64,000 nt of DNA from Theristus sp. LFF4_11 (taxonomy: Eukaryota; Nematoda; Chromadorea; Monhysterida; Xyalidae): assembly GCA_030248135.1 (NCBI GenBank), contig JASANC010001260.1:35523-99522 (forward strand), given 5' to 3'. Under the pieces are notes generated by a model. The model searched no databases. It saw only the letters and a list, made by a program, of their open reading frames with translations, and was not told where the DNA came from. Both the position numbers and the translations under genes were made by a program. Positions 11,096 to 21,809 of the stretch are shown here, in pieces; the stretch's first letter is position 1, and each line of letters opens with the position of its first letter.

Positions 11096-12134
11096 ATGTC
11101 CACAGACACCAAGATCACCGTTCAACGCAGCACATCGGTGGATGACGCAGCCAACTGGATGCACTCGTTGCTCTGGGCGAATCTGCTCGTCTGGGGCCTC
11201 TACGGCGCATGGCCGACACTCGCACACCCGTTCGCCGTTCAATCAACCATTTTCATGTGGGGAATATTCATGCTCTTCAACACTTCAAATCTGCGGAACG
11301 ACCGAGTAAACAAGGCAGCTTTCAGGGTGCAAGGAGTGAGCGACATTTGAGAATAAAAGAGCATGTTCAGAAACCCTACAGTGTGTCAAATCTGACGTGT
11401 TTTTTAAACTAATTGATTCTTTGTGCTATTCCGTGCATTCTTTGATGGAGAACACAGGGAGTGCCTTATTTATTCGGCCATCTTGTACTCTTTGATTACT
11501 GTCATGTGCAACAGAAGCCGCTTTCCATTTCACTGTTTCCAAGCAGTGGTTTTGCTTTGCACCGTCACTTCTGCCTGTTTGCATTGTTGTTTCATTGCAG
11601 TCCAGCGTGTTTCTTTGCGACCGCCCTGATGCACCGCTGGCGTCTCGTGTTCATGGCCGTGCCAGCGGCACTCTGGTGCATGTTGCACCTGCTTGTGCTG
11701 CTCTTCTCGGTGTGTGTCGATCTCGTCACGACCGCATCGCCGAGTCGCTTCTGTGCTGCTTTCGAGTGAGTGCCATGCGGCAGGCACAGTGCTGCAACCC
11801 ACATGCAAAAACACAGCAGTGCAAAATGACTGCAAGTTTATATTCGTGACTCAGTTTGTCGCCACGCTTGTCACGTGCCGCGTGTTTTCTCGTCGACAGT
11901 TGGGTGGTGCTTTTTGCGCTGTTCGCGTTGCTGCTCTACGCCTGGCAGGTCGTGCTCTTCTACAAGTTTTGGCAGCGGCATCTGGACGATGATCGGTCAA
12001 GTCGGCCGGCCCATGAAAACAGCAAACACGAAACCGACGTCGACACAGCGATCATCGATGGCATGAAGACATTTGATTTGCCAGTGTCACCACCGCCGTA
12101 TCTCAAGAGCGAGTTCCTGAACACAACCATATGA
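11096..12134 (+). CDS. Four-pass membrane protein with C-terminal PPPY
   Basis: Exons 11096-11328, 11458-11505, 11601-11765 and 11900-12134 join in phase to 226 residues. The first intron only works with a GC donor (GT|GCAAGG), which gives the hydrophobic frame ECLIYSAILYSLITV in exon 2. Four hydrophobic stretches follow: LLWANLLVWGLYG through the MWGIFMLF region, the exon 2/3 segment, a long one in exon 3, and VVLFALFALLLYAW in exon 4. A hydrophilic tail ends with PPPYL, a possible WW-domain ligand. Topology and the tail motif recall LAPTM4, but I do not see enough similarity to name it. Part of exon 1 and intron 1 is duplicated, inverted, at 14215-14390. Confidence 0.65.
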
Positions 12135-12513
12135 GAAAACTTTTACTGAAGGCGGCTGGAAAAATATTTTGTTGACTGAAACTGACTGCCTTTGCTCACT
12201 GACTCGTTCAAGAACGCGACTAATAAAAATTGATTCGCTCACAATACCCACTCACGAAATTTGTGAGCTATAATGTTGTTTTCGCAGCGCACCAAAATTA
12301 GCACTTTCACTGTTTTTATCGAGCTATACCACTGATGAGTTATCTCACAAAATTTCATGAGCTCAATGGTAGCTCAAATTTTTGTGAGCTGCCGATGGTT
12401 AAGAATGTGTACAGTAGCAAGCTCAAAGAATGTTGATTTTCGTGAGCTCCCAATGGTAACTAACTCCAAGCATCAGCTTCTTCAAGGAAAAAGATTCAGC
12501 GGCATATATGTAG
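12135..12513. other. 3' region of four-TM gene
   Basis: AATAAAAAT at about 12221-12229 is a candidate polyadenylation signal. Then come several partly inverted copies of the block GTGAGCTC / TTTGTGAGCT (12260-12460). No gene. Confidence 0.4.
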
Positions 12514-12568
12514 CAGTATTTAGTGACGCGTCTGCGTTAAAACATAGCTACGCCGTCACTTAATACTG
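12514..12568. mobile_element. 55-bp palindromic micro-element, copy 1
   Basis: Starts CAGTATTTAGTGACGCG and ends CGTCACTTAATACTG; the two halves pair as a near-perfect hairpin. A 60-bp relative with the same arms and the core GTAGCTATGTTTTA lies at 60558-60617. Confidence 0.7.
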
Positions 12569-12969
12569 ATTCATGAATGCCCCTTTAATGTGGCTATTTG
12601 AACACAGAACGCGGAAAACAATGTTGAAATGTTTTGTTGAAAAAACAAGTGAATCCGAATTTTTTATACTGGTTTTTAGCAAAACTTTTTGGATTCGCTG
12701 CCCTACGGGCAGGCCAACGAAACCGCAATCGGGCTGAGTATGCCGTGAGTACGCAATCACTGGTGCCCCCAGAGCTTTTTTGTAGAGCTGTACCCCTCAC
12801 ATGGCGAGGGTATTGGTTCCACGGGATGGTGAGCCGTTCGTTCCCCAAACCCACCTTCGGGTTTGGTATCGGTAGGGGCGTGCTTCAAATATTTACAATT
12901 GTGATTACCAACCCACTGAATGCCAGAAGACTAGCCCCAAGCTTGAAGGTTCGATTCAAAGCTATTGAA

Positions 12970-13400
12970 AAGTTGTGCCCAATCAATCAGGGAGTCAGAA
13001 GAACCACTGATGTGCTAAAGCCCCCGATCCCGAATGACTCCCATGTGGCGGCACTTTCCATATTTTGTTTCGACATCTTAAGTTACCCCTTTTCCAAACC
13101 GATATTGGATATCATGCCTTTTATATTGTAATTCAAAACGCCACTAATTATCCCCAATCTAAACTGAAAACACAAAACAGCAAACAAGGTAGCGTTTGCA
13201 GAAGTGCAGCTCGGACGGTCAGAAATCACAATGTGAGACAAAATGTTACATTGACTGCATCGGAAATGTTAGGCCTAGCTTTGATTCAATTCAATTCAAG
13301 CTTCAAAAACTTCATTCCAAAAGGTGTTCAAGCCTACAATCAATCGGTAAACGGTCCAAAATGTCGATTTTGGACCTGACGGTTTTACAAGCAGTGCCGA
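12970..13400. mobile_element. Diverged copy of the 21181-21651 MITE family (opposite orientation)
   Basis: Blocks such as AATCAATCAGGGAGTC, GAATGACTCCCATG and TCGGTAAACGGTCCAAAAT match the reverse complement of 21320-21600 in the same order. Its ends are eroded and no target duplication was found. Confidence 0.65.
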
Positions 13401-13496
13401 CCGAAACCGAAGGTACAATATGGCTGATTGAATAAGGCAGTCCATCAAGGCGGAATCAGTCGCAGACTAGGAGTTATCGTTTTCAAAATTACCAAC

Positions 13497-14176
13497 GGCT
13501 GTAGGTCGATCCGGTACCGGTCGATCCGGTACGGTCGATCCGGTACCGGTCGATCCGGTACCGGTCGATCCGGTACCAGGTCGATCCGGTACTCGGTCGA
13601 TCCGGTACCAATTGAAATTTTCAGCTGTTTTACTGGTTTTTAGCGTTCAATTCGTTATGTTTTCGATTTTTCTTTGGTTGATTGTTGATACGATTGTTGA
13701 TGATACGATATGAGACGACGACGACTTGCGACACTTGGTTGGTTTTGGGAATCGTAATCTGATTCTGAAAAAAGCAAAACAAGTGTACCATATGTTTTTT
13801 TATTTTCTGAACTATTTTCCAGAAGAATAAAGCTCCAAGACGGTGAAAATTTGCAAAATTATCAGCTCAGCAAGAAAAGGAGAAAAAAAAATATGAAGAC
13901 TGATTCGGTTCTCTTTTGGAGTTGAGGAAAAATGTCTGTTGTTTTTATTTTCATATTTCCCGCGAAAAAACCTGCGGTAAAATGTTTCAGACATCAGATA
14001 AAATGAGAGAAACGAAGAAAAATGGAAAACAAATCAGAAACAAATTGAATTGAATGCTAAAACAGTTGAAAATTTCAATTGGTACCGGATCGACCGGTAC
14101 CGGATCGACCGGTACCGGATCGACCGGTACCGGATCAACCGTACCGGATCGACCGGTACCGGATCGACCGCATGCC
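13497..14176. mobile_element. Foldback element, arms of 15-bp tandem repeats
   Basis: The left arm is about seven tandem units of GGTCGATCCGGTACC and close variants; the right arm carries the inverted series. Each is followed inward by a further inverted match (AATTGAAATTTTCARCTGTT). The direct repeat TTACCAAC flanks both sides (13489-13496 and 14177-14184), an 8-bp duplication (9 if the next G is counted). The middle is AT-rich and non-coding. Confidence 0.85.
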
Positions 14177-14214
14177 TTACCAACGCTTTACCAACATACC
14201 TAATTTCCTAATCA

Positions 14215-14390
14215 TGTGCGCAAAGCACAAAAAAATGAACAGAATAGCATGAAGAATCCATTAGTCTAAAAAAGCGCGCTAAATTTGGCACACAATTTGG
14301 TTTCTGAACGGTTTTTTCTTTCATTCAAATTTCGCGCACTCCTTGCACCCTAAAAAAAGCTGCTATGTTTACTCGGCCATTCCGTAGATT
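14215..14390 (-). pseudogene. Inverted partial duplicate of the four-TM gene (exon 1 end plus intron 1)
   Basis: The reverse complement of this stretch matches about 11283-11455: the end of exon 1 with GACCGAGTAAACAAGGCAGC, the GC-type donor context GGGTGCAAGGAGTG, and most of intron 1. It stops before exon 2 and has several substitutions, so it is a gene fragment. It lies between the foldback element and a G-rich element. Confidence 0.8.
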
Positions 14391-14739
14391 TTCGAGGGGG
14401 TGATGTCATCACGCGGGGGTGCGGAAATTTTTCAATGGGAGGGAGCAGGTGTCGTCAATCATGGGCGTGCGAGCGAGCGGTACACTATCGTAAAAATAAT
14501 TCTGGAAACCCCAACCCACCCCTCCATCCATAATTTTTTTTCGCTGAAATTTTAAGGATTTTTTTGAAAAGTTGTTTTTTTGAAAATAAAATTTAAAAGC
14601 TAATTTTTTGTTGCAAAATCTTTGAGTTTACAACTTAACAAAAATTCATGACTCAAGTGGTCCGGAAAATTTTTATTGGGTGTCACTGTCACTGTCTATA
14701 AATTTGATCACGCGTCGTCAGACTGAATTTCGTCACGCG
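14391..14739. mobile_element. Eroded relative of the G/C-run MITE
   Basis: Begins TTTCGAGGGGGTGATGTC and contains TTTTTCGCTGAAATTTTAAGG then TTGTTGCAAAATCTTTGA, the same order as the cores at 1795-1850 and 15125-15195. Ends not defined. Confidence 0.45.
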
Positions 14740-14899
14740 GGTGTCATTCGGGAGGCGCTTGCATATCATATGTGGTTCTTCGGACTCCCTGATTGATTTA
14801 GCACAACTTTGATTTTTGAAATTTTTTTTTTAAAAAAAAAATTTTTTTTTTTAAAAAAAAAACAAAAATGACGATTTTTGTTTTTTTTAACAACCCTAG
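14740..14899. mobile_element. 3' fragment of the 21181-21651 MITE family
   Basis: Contains GGAGGCGCTTGCATATCA, GTGGTTCTTCGGACTCCCTG and the terminus TTAACAACCCTAG, all shared in order with the right part of the element at 21181-21651. The left part is missing. Confidence 0.65.
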
Positions 14900-14937
14900 C
14901 CGCACCGTTCTTCTGTTTCGTTGTACAGGTTGACTAC

Positions 14938-15508
14938 CAGTACCGTGGGCCCAAAAAAATTTTCGAGGGGGGGGTATGGTACCGTGGGGGGGGTGCCGAC
15001 CAAAAAGTGAGGGGGGGGGTCCAACCTATGGTAACGTGGGACCCCCCCAGGGGGGTCCCATGGGGGGGGGGTGCATTTTTTCAAAATTTTCTGTGGGGGG
15101 GGGGGTCCCCCCCCCCCCCCCCCCCCCATGAAATTTTTTTCGCTCAAATTTGAAAGGAAAAAACGCTAAATTTTGCTGCAAAATCTTTGAAATAACAATG
15201 AAGATGGTCAAGTTATCATATATTCAGCTTATATTATGGACTTTATAGACAAAAAATCATGATTTTCGAAAAATTTAGGGTAGGGGGGAATGTTAAGGGG
15301 GGGGGGGGTGTCCGCCAGACAAAATTTCGTGGGGGGGGGGGGGGGGGGGGGTGTCGGCCAAATTTTCGAGGGGGGGGGGGGTACGATGGGGGGGGGGTGC
15401 CCGGTTTTAGGGGGGGGGGGTGGCACGGTGCCCCCCCCACCCCCCCCACCCGACGGTCTCGGGTGCTCTGGGGGGTGTACCCCCCCCCACCCCCCGCCCA
15501 CGGTACTG
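14938..15508. mobile_element. G/C-run MITE, 8-bp TSD (hAT-like), copy 2
   Basis: Same termini as copy 1 (CAGTACCGTGGGC and its inverse). The flanking direct repeat is TTGACTAC (14930-14937 and 15509-15516), a different target from copy 1, which proves independent insertion. It lies 74 bp upstream of the SNU13 start codon. Confidence 0.92.
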
Positions 15509-15581
15509 TTGACTACTAGTCTGCCATTCTCCAGTTTTGCCTGCTTGACGTTTCAGTTGGACGAGTAAAAAGTAGATCAAC

Positions 15582-16620
15582 ATGGTAAGTCCAATCTGTG
15601 TTCAGCAGTGTGTTCAGACCGTCGTTCTAAATCATTTGTTTGGTGACTTTGAAAACTGAAGTTATTTTTGTTTGTTGATTTTCAACAGGCAGACGAAGAA
15701 GCAGAAGTGAATCCAAAAGCATATCCGTTAGCCGAGACTGGACTTGCGCAAAAAATTCTCGATTTGGTGCAGCAAGCGTTGAATTACAAACAGTTGAAGA
15801 AAGGTGCCAACGAGGGTCAGTTTTCATTGTTCCTTTTTGAAAAAAACAGTTATCTGATTTGAAACCAAGGTTAAAACTAAACAAATGTTTCAAAAAGTAA
15901 TTTTTATCGAATTTTTTCTCAAATTATAAGAGAGAACATGCTTTCTTGTAGCCGAATAATACCGCTAATGTGTTAAGCCCTCTGAAAATGAAACCAAAAT
16001 TTACAGGAACGCCTATTGTTCACTTTTCAGCAACGAAGACTTTGAATCGCGGACTTGCCGAATTGATTGTGATGGCGGCTGATGCAGAGCCGCTTGAAAT
16101 CATCCTGCATTTGCCGTTGTTGTGTGAAGACAAGGTTGGTAGCACCACTGCCTGAACCTTTTTCAGTTTCAGTTGTTTACCGTTTGTTTGCTCCGTGGCA
16201 TAATTGTTTGTGTGCTTTCTTTCTAGAATGTGCCGTATGTGTTCGTCAAGTCAAAAGCAGGTTTGTTTTTGGATACTTTTCAGCTTCGATTTCAGTTATT
16301 TAAATTATCACGGTTTTAGAAAAAATCCTAAAGTCCTCTGCGGTAAAACAGTGATAGCAATGTTGCACGGCCAGCAACGCACAGGCCAGTGACGCATTCC
16401 GCTGGCACGTGGTGTGCCTGTGTGTTTGTGACAGTGCAACATTGCTGTTCTAACAGTGACGCGTCTTCAGAGCACGACTTGCACGTTTGTTTCAGCTCTC
16501 GGCCGTGCCTGCGGTGTCACCCGACCTGTGATCGCATGCTCCATTATCGGCAACGAGGGGTCACAACTGAAACCGCAGATACTGAAAATGAAACAGGAAG
16601 TGGAAAAATTGTTGATTTGA
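15582..16620 (+). CDS. SNU13: SNU13 / 15.5K (NHP2L1), L7Ae-family RNA-binding protein
   Basis: Binds kink-turns in U4 snRNA and box C/D snoRNAs; part of the U4/U6.U5 tri-snRNP and C/D snoRNPs in the nucleus. Exons 15582-15584, 15689-15815, 16031-16134, 16227-16260 and 16496-16620 join in phase to 130 residues. The first coding exon is the ATG alone, followed by a strong GTAAGT donor. Family blocks are near identical to other animals: [62 protein letters not shown] and EGSQLK. Intron 4 contains a hairpin repeat of family H1. A MITE sits where a core promoter would be expected. Confidence 0.96.
16340..16460 (+). repeat. Short hairpin-type repeat, family H1 (SNU13 intron 4)
   Basis: The left arm CAGTGATAGCAATGTTGCAC is answered by the inverted GTGCAACATTGCTGTTCTAAC at the right end. 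The core ACACACAGGC also pairs. Related copies are noted at 27725, 28485, 38860, 40955, 49955 and 55150. Confidence 0.7.
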
Positions 16621-17770
16621 AGCGTTGCGTTCACTCTCGCCGCATTTTTTGTTGTTCTTTTGTTGTGTTGTTACGTTTTTTCTGTGCTCGCGGGTGATTG
16701 AATATATTCTCCATGAATGATTTCTCGCTATGTTTTCCAAACAGTTTTAAAAGTTGTTGTCTTTTTTGACAAGTTTCTGAGCCCTGCTGTGTTCCACTCT
16801 CACAAATGCGGATTTATTGAGAAAGTTGTCCAGCACATTCGACTCTGAAAAAACTGGCCCTGAACTAAAGTTTTGTCACACGGAATTGGTTTTGATGATG
16901 TTGGCCAGGCCGAAATGCAGAGAACCATCATACGAATTGGTTGATTTGTGTTCACCAAAAATTAGAGCGTCAAACACAATTTTACGACAATGAATACTTT
17001 ATTTACCACAAAATTCTTTAATCCATGTTCCAAAAAGTGAGCATTATAGAGAACAACAGAAAAACTAACACGTGACAAACATTCCATCTAACAACCGTAA
17101 TTGATTCTGATCCTTCAAATATAACGTTTTTTATTCCGCATTCGTAGTCGAACGAAACGAGAACGGAGCAAATCTGCACGGAGCGACTAGCACAAATGAC
17201 TTGAAATAATGGTTGAACAAAACAGCGTAAAGCTAGCAAAGTTTTCAACTCGTAAAACAGCGACTAACGTCTGAAGCAAAACCGCGCACTTTCTTTTCAG
17301 TCTGCAATTTTTTTAATCCGGATTTTCGTTTTGAAACTTTAAAAAATCAAAAAAATCTACAGTATGTTTCTTTAAACCTGTCACCTTAGCAAAATACAGA
17401 GTCCGCGAAAGAAGAAATGCTATAAACGGGTTACACAAAAACACGACACGTGATATTACATGGCGAAGCACGCTCACGCATGTTTGCCAGTGTGTTTGTG
17501 TGATTAGACTGCAGAAGAAAGTGCGCGGTCATAAGATACGGACTATAACTACGGCCATAAAACTAACAAAAACACATTATGGTCCTAATGAACCGCGTAA
17601 TCAGACGGGGTTGTGGTGAGATACATGAAATACCACCATAAAAGCTTCAAAACAACAAACCTACTTCACAATAATAAAACTATAAAAGTACTCATTTTAA
17701 CAAAACACAACGGGTGTCGTCAAATCCACGCTGTGAACCGACACAAAAAACGCTACGAACCAAGGAGTTG
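16621..17770. other. Convergent 3' spacer between SNU13 and iPGM
   Basis: No gene seen. A block GATGTTGGCCAGGCCGAAAT (about 16898-16918) recurs with one base missing at 62382-62401. On the minus strand GGTAAATAAAG near 17000 could be a polyadenylation signal for the iPGM gene. Confidence 0.4.
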
Positions 17771-20700
17771 CTATTCAAGGAGACTAACTCCGTCCATCTC
17801 GTCCGGTTTCGCAAGTCCCATTTCATCGAGCACTGTCGGCGCCACGTCCCTCAGCGCCGTCGCGCGATCCGGCAGCGACTTTTTTATTTTACGTGCGCCC
17901 GTTGATACGAACGGCACTGCAAGCAAAACGTGTCGGCGACAGTTTAGCTGAGCACACGTCTCGAGTTGTGTTGTGTTCATAGCACACGTCTGTGTTGGCT
18001 TTTGTGTAACAGCAGTATTGATTGTAATGCTGGTATAGCTGCTTAGCGTTCAGAGTGGGTTGGGGCGTTTGGCGCAACACTAATATACAGCTACGTGAAA
18101 TTTTGCGGAAAACAAAAAGAAAATGCAGCGCGTTTTGCTGTGATGAGTATTCATCATTCATTTGACCTCAGCATACTTGTATTTTAATGCAAAATTCAAT
18201 TATTATTTCACCAATAAAGATTTTTGAAGCCTCAAGGCAGTGTCATAGAGAACAAAGTTTGCAGCTGTTATTAGAAAAACACCAATTGAAGTATCCACCA
18301 AAAACAGTGTGTTCGAGCGCAGTCGGTGCTGCGCCACATGCAGCTCACCCTTGTTGCACGTGTGTGCCGTGTGCTTGCCGCCAACGCCGTCGTACATCTT
18401 CTCGGCATTGCCGTGGTCTGCCGTCACGTACATCACGTAGCCGTTCTGCTTGCAAGCGTCGCGGATTCGGCCGATTGCCAAATCTGAAAACATGGCACAA
18501 TGAAACTGTGGCAAAATATGAGATGCATTTGTTGTGCAGAACGCTGATTGGCTGCTTGCGTCGAATCGAATCGCAGGGCTATGGACACACAATCGGCAAC
18601 CCCAACACATGATCCGTATCAGGGTGAGAGTACAAGTAGACCCACTGTATGTCTCCTGAAGCAAGCCTTTTCATTTGGGACCTTGGCAGAGCTGCTTTGG
18701 CCGCACCAAGAGCCAGAGAACACAAGCACTCAGCGAGTTGCATCGTTAGTGTCACTCCGACACAAGCCACAACTGTACCGGTAGCCTCGCACGCAATCAC
18801 CGCAGCCTCGTAGATGCCCGTGTGGCCAACCATGTCCGGCGGCGCAAAGTTGCACATCACAAACGGGTGCTTTTTCGATGCGATCGTTTCAATCATCTGT
18901 GTTGTCGCATAAGAAATCATGAAGAATCGCTTGTTTACAAAAAAATCTCAAAAAACCATTTCAATATGCCCAGTGCACCCAATGCAGACAACTGTAATTA
19001 GCGTGCGCACTTTATCAGCGACAGCGGCAGACGACATCGGTGGCAGCAGGTCATACGTGGCCACTTTTGGCGACGGCACCAAGCATCGCTCCTCATTTTC
19101 GAACGCCTCCTCGCGACGCCCGTTGAAGAAGAACGTTACGTGCGCGTACTTCTCGGTTTCTGCAGCAACGAACGCCGTGAAATCACAGTTGACAGAAAAG
19201 TGCAAGTGTGGCAAAACTGTCGTCCCTGCTCAAACCAGAGACGCTCGCCTTACCTGCGCAATGGTATTGTGTGAGACCGTTCTTAGCGAGCACCTCTGCT
19301 AAAACGTTGCTCATTGTCTGCGGCGGGAAGAGCAATGGAAACGGGAACGCTTGATTGTATTCGGTCATGCAGTATTGCTGCTGAAAACGTGCGTCTTTGT
19401 TTTTGGTCTCTGCGGATTTGCTAAACCACTAAAAACAGCCTCACCAGTCCTTTCGGGTGTGCAATTTTTGTGTCGAAATTCCGTTTCAGTCCCATTGTTT
19501 CATTGATCTGGCGCATGCGGTCAGCGCGGAAATTGAAGAAAATCATCGTATCGTTATCTGAAAAGAAAAGCTCGCCCTTTGATAAAACAAAGACAAACAA
19601 AAAACCCAGCTTGCAGCAGAGGATAGTTTTTTACCCTGTATACGACCCTCGTCGGATAAAATAATCGGCTTCAAAAATTCGTCTGTTTCATCGGCTGCGT
19701 ATCGTTTTTGGATGACCTGAAGGAAGCAATCTCATTTATTCATGTTTGATTTATTAAACTGAGGTCACCAAAAAAGTACAAATGAACAGGATGTGTTTTT
19801 ACGTCGATAAGGTTGTCAGTGGTTGCCTTCTCGCCAACGCCACCAACGAGCGCCTCGTAGGCGATCTGAATCCTCTCCCAACGTTTGTCTCGGTCCATCG
19901 CGTAGTACCGACCGACGACCGTGGCCAGTTCACCGTAAGCCTGCTTCTTCAGTGAGTCCAACACCTGCTGCGCGTAGCCGACTGAAATGTTGAGAGATGT
20001 GTCGCATGATTTGAAGACGAATCACACGAAGACGAATTTGAAGATGAAGACAGGCATCACTCCTGAACGTTTAGCTCCACCGATTCTTATTCGCAACAAG
20101 CAGGAAACTCAGATAAACTGCATGGACAGCACGTGATACGGAGCCCCATAAGGTGCTCAAAAATCAACACTTCTGTTTGAAATGAGTGACCTCCACTGGT
20201 GGGGCTGGTGTCGCGTCCGTCACCAAAGAAGTGCACAAAGCATTTCGGCACAGCAGCGGCCTTGGCACACCCAACGAGCGCCAGCAAATGATCGATGTGA
20301 CTGTGCACGCTGCCGTCTGACACCTGCAAAGTGGTGAGCGTTGCCAATAGACGCCGTCGCCATTGCCAATCAGTTCAGCCGCACGCAAAACCATCGGCGT
20401 TTGGTACCTTCGGCGTTTTGAACCGGCAGGTGGAGGGCAGTTACAAACACAAATAAACTAAAAAAACAAAGACTCTGATCTTATCTCAACAATCACAATC
20501 AAATTCAGAAATCCGCCACACAGTGTGGCACACTGACCAAGCCGAGAAAGTGCACTCGTCCGCTGGTGGCCTTTGCGTTGTTGAACGCTTTCACGAGATT
20601 TTCGTTTTTGCTGATCGTGCCGTTCGTCATGGCCAACGTGATCCGCACAATGTCCTGCAGAATATTGCAAATGGAACATGTCAGAATAATACTGAAAACA

Positions 20701-21809
20701 CTCAAGTCACACGTTGCAAAGTGAATATTTTAAAACGTTCGTCAAAATTGCATTTTTTTTGGAAAGCTTCAGCTTTTGCAGCTCTCAAGCAACGATGAGA
20801 AAAACTGAACGAAGCACACCTGATAGACGACGCGTCCAGCACCAATGTTCTGGTGTCCAACCTCGCTGTTTCCCATGATTCCTTGCGGCAAACCGACGTG
20901 CAGCCCGTGTGCCTCAATGGCCGTCCCATTGGCCGTCGGAGCACACAGCTCATCCATCACCGGTGTTTTCGCATTCTCAATTGCGTTGCCTGTCGCGAAC
21001 GCACATTTATATTGCAAAAAAAGATGAAAAGATAGCAAAACTTATAAAAAAACGTTCAGTCGATGTAGTCGATCAGCCAAACGCACTAAATTCAAATCAA
21101 AAACCAACAGCACGACGGTGACGTGACCAATAATATGGAACACCATAAAATACCTCAACAAACCGCAAAACTATCAAACCTAGGGTTGTTAAACAAAATT
21201 TGTTTGATTGAAAAAATGCCGATTTGTTTTAAATTTGAAAAAAAATATTATGCTCTGAAAACTTTCTTTATAGCATAATTTTCAGAAAATTCAAAATTTT
21301 CTTTGACATTACCTTGTAAAACCGTCAGCAGTCGATTTTGGACCGTTTTACCGATTGATTTTACGCTTGAACAATTTCTGGGATAAAGTTTTCGAGCGTC
21401 GCAAAGCTTTGCTTGATATTTCGGCGTTGTGAGAGTCAAAACGCGAGAGACATGATAACGGTTTGAAAAATAGGTATATGAGGTCACCAAACAAAATCTG
21501 GAAAGTTCCGCCATACGGGAGTCACTCGGGACTAAGAGGCGCTTGCACATCAAATGTGGTTCTTCGGATTCCCTGATTGATTTAGCACAACATTGATTCT
21601 TTTTCAATTAAAAAAAACAAAAATGACGATTTTTGTTCTTTAACAACCCTGATCAAACCTTCTTTGTCATCGCTGAATCCCCATCCGTCAATGACAATCA
21701 AACAAACTGGTTGTTTCACGGCAGCCATTTTTGAACCTTTTCCTCCGAATGCTTTTTCGACAAGATTGTGGATGACACTGTAGATGGCGGCGCCTCTGAC
21801 TGCAAACAT
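17771..21809 (-). CDS. ipgm-1: Cofactor-independent phosphoglycerate mutase (iPGM)
   Basis: Interconverts 3- and 2-phosphoglycerate in glycolysis and gluconeogenesis without 2,3-bisphosphoglycerate; needs two metal ions. Twelve exons (21809-21659, 20989-20820, 20654-20538, 20323-20191, 19981-19803, 19716-19635, 19557-19445, 19380-19254, 19159-19011, 18896-18779, 18483-18349, 17916-17771) join in phase to 539 residues, the C. elegans length. The start [10 protein letters not shown] resembles the C. elegans long form. Alkaline-phosphatase-superfamily motifs are intact: [14 protein letters not shown] with the catalytic Ser near residue 92, [47 protein letters not shown] and GKHTAHT. Intron 1 holds a hAT-like MITE starting in the donor site itself. 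This enzyme is unrelated to the vertebrate dPGM. Confidence 0.96.
21181..21651. mobile_element. hAT-like MITE inserted at the iPGM exon 1 donor
   Basis: The left end TAGGGTTGTTAAACAAAA and the right end (inverted CAGGGTTGTTAAAGAACAAAA) are flanked by a perfect 8-bp duplication ATCAAACC (21173-21180 and 21652-21659). On the coding strand that duplication is GGTTTGAT: the last base of exon 1 plus the GTTTGAT donor. The element therefore entered 7 bp into the intron. Confidence 0.92.

Noticed and set aside
12640..12860. Possible coding remnant with several inverted GC-rich stretches
   Set aside because: No conserved motif in any frame; probably part of an eroded element.
18187..18612. Plus-strand open frames across 17.6-20.8 kb
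   Set aside because: They are antisense shadows of iPGM exons.
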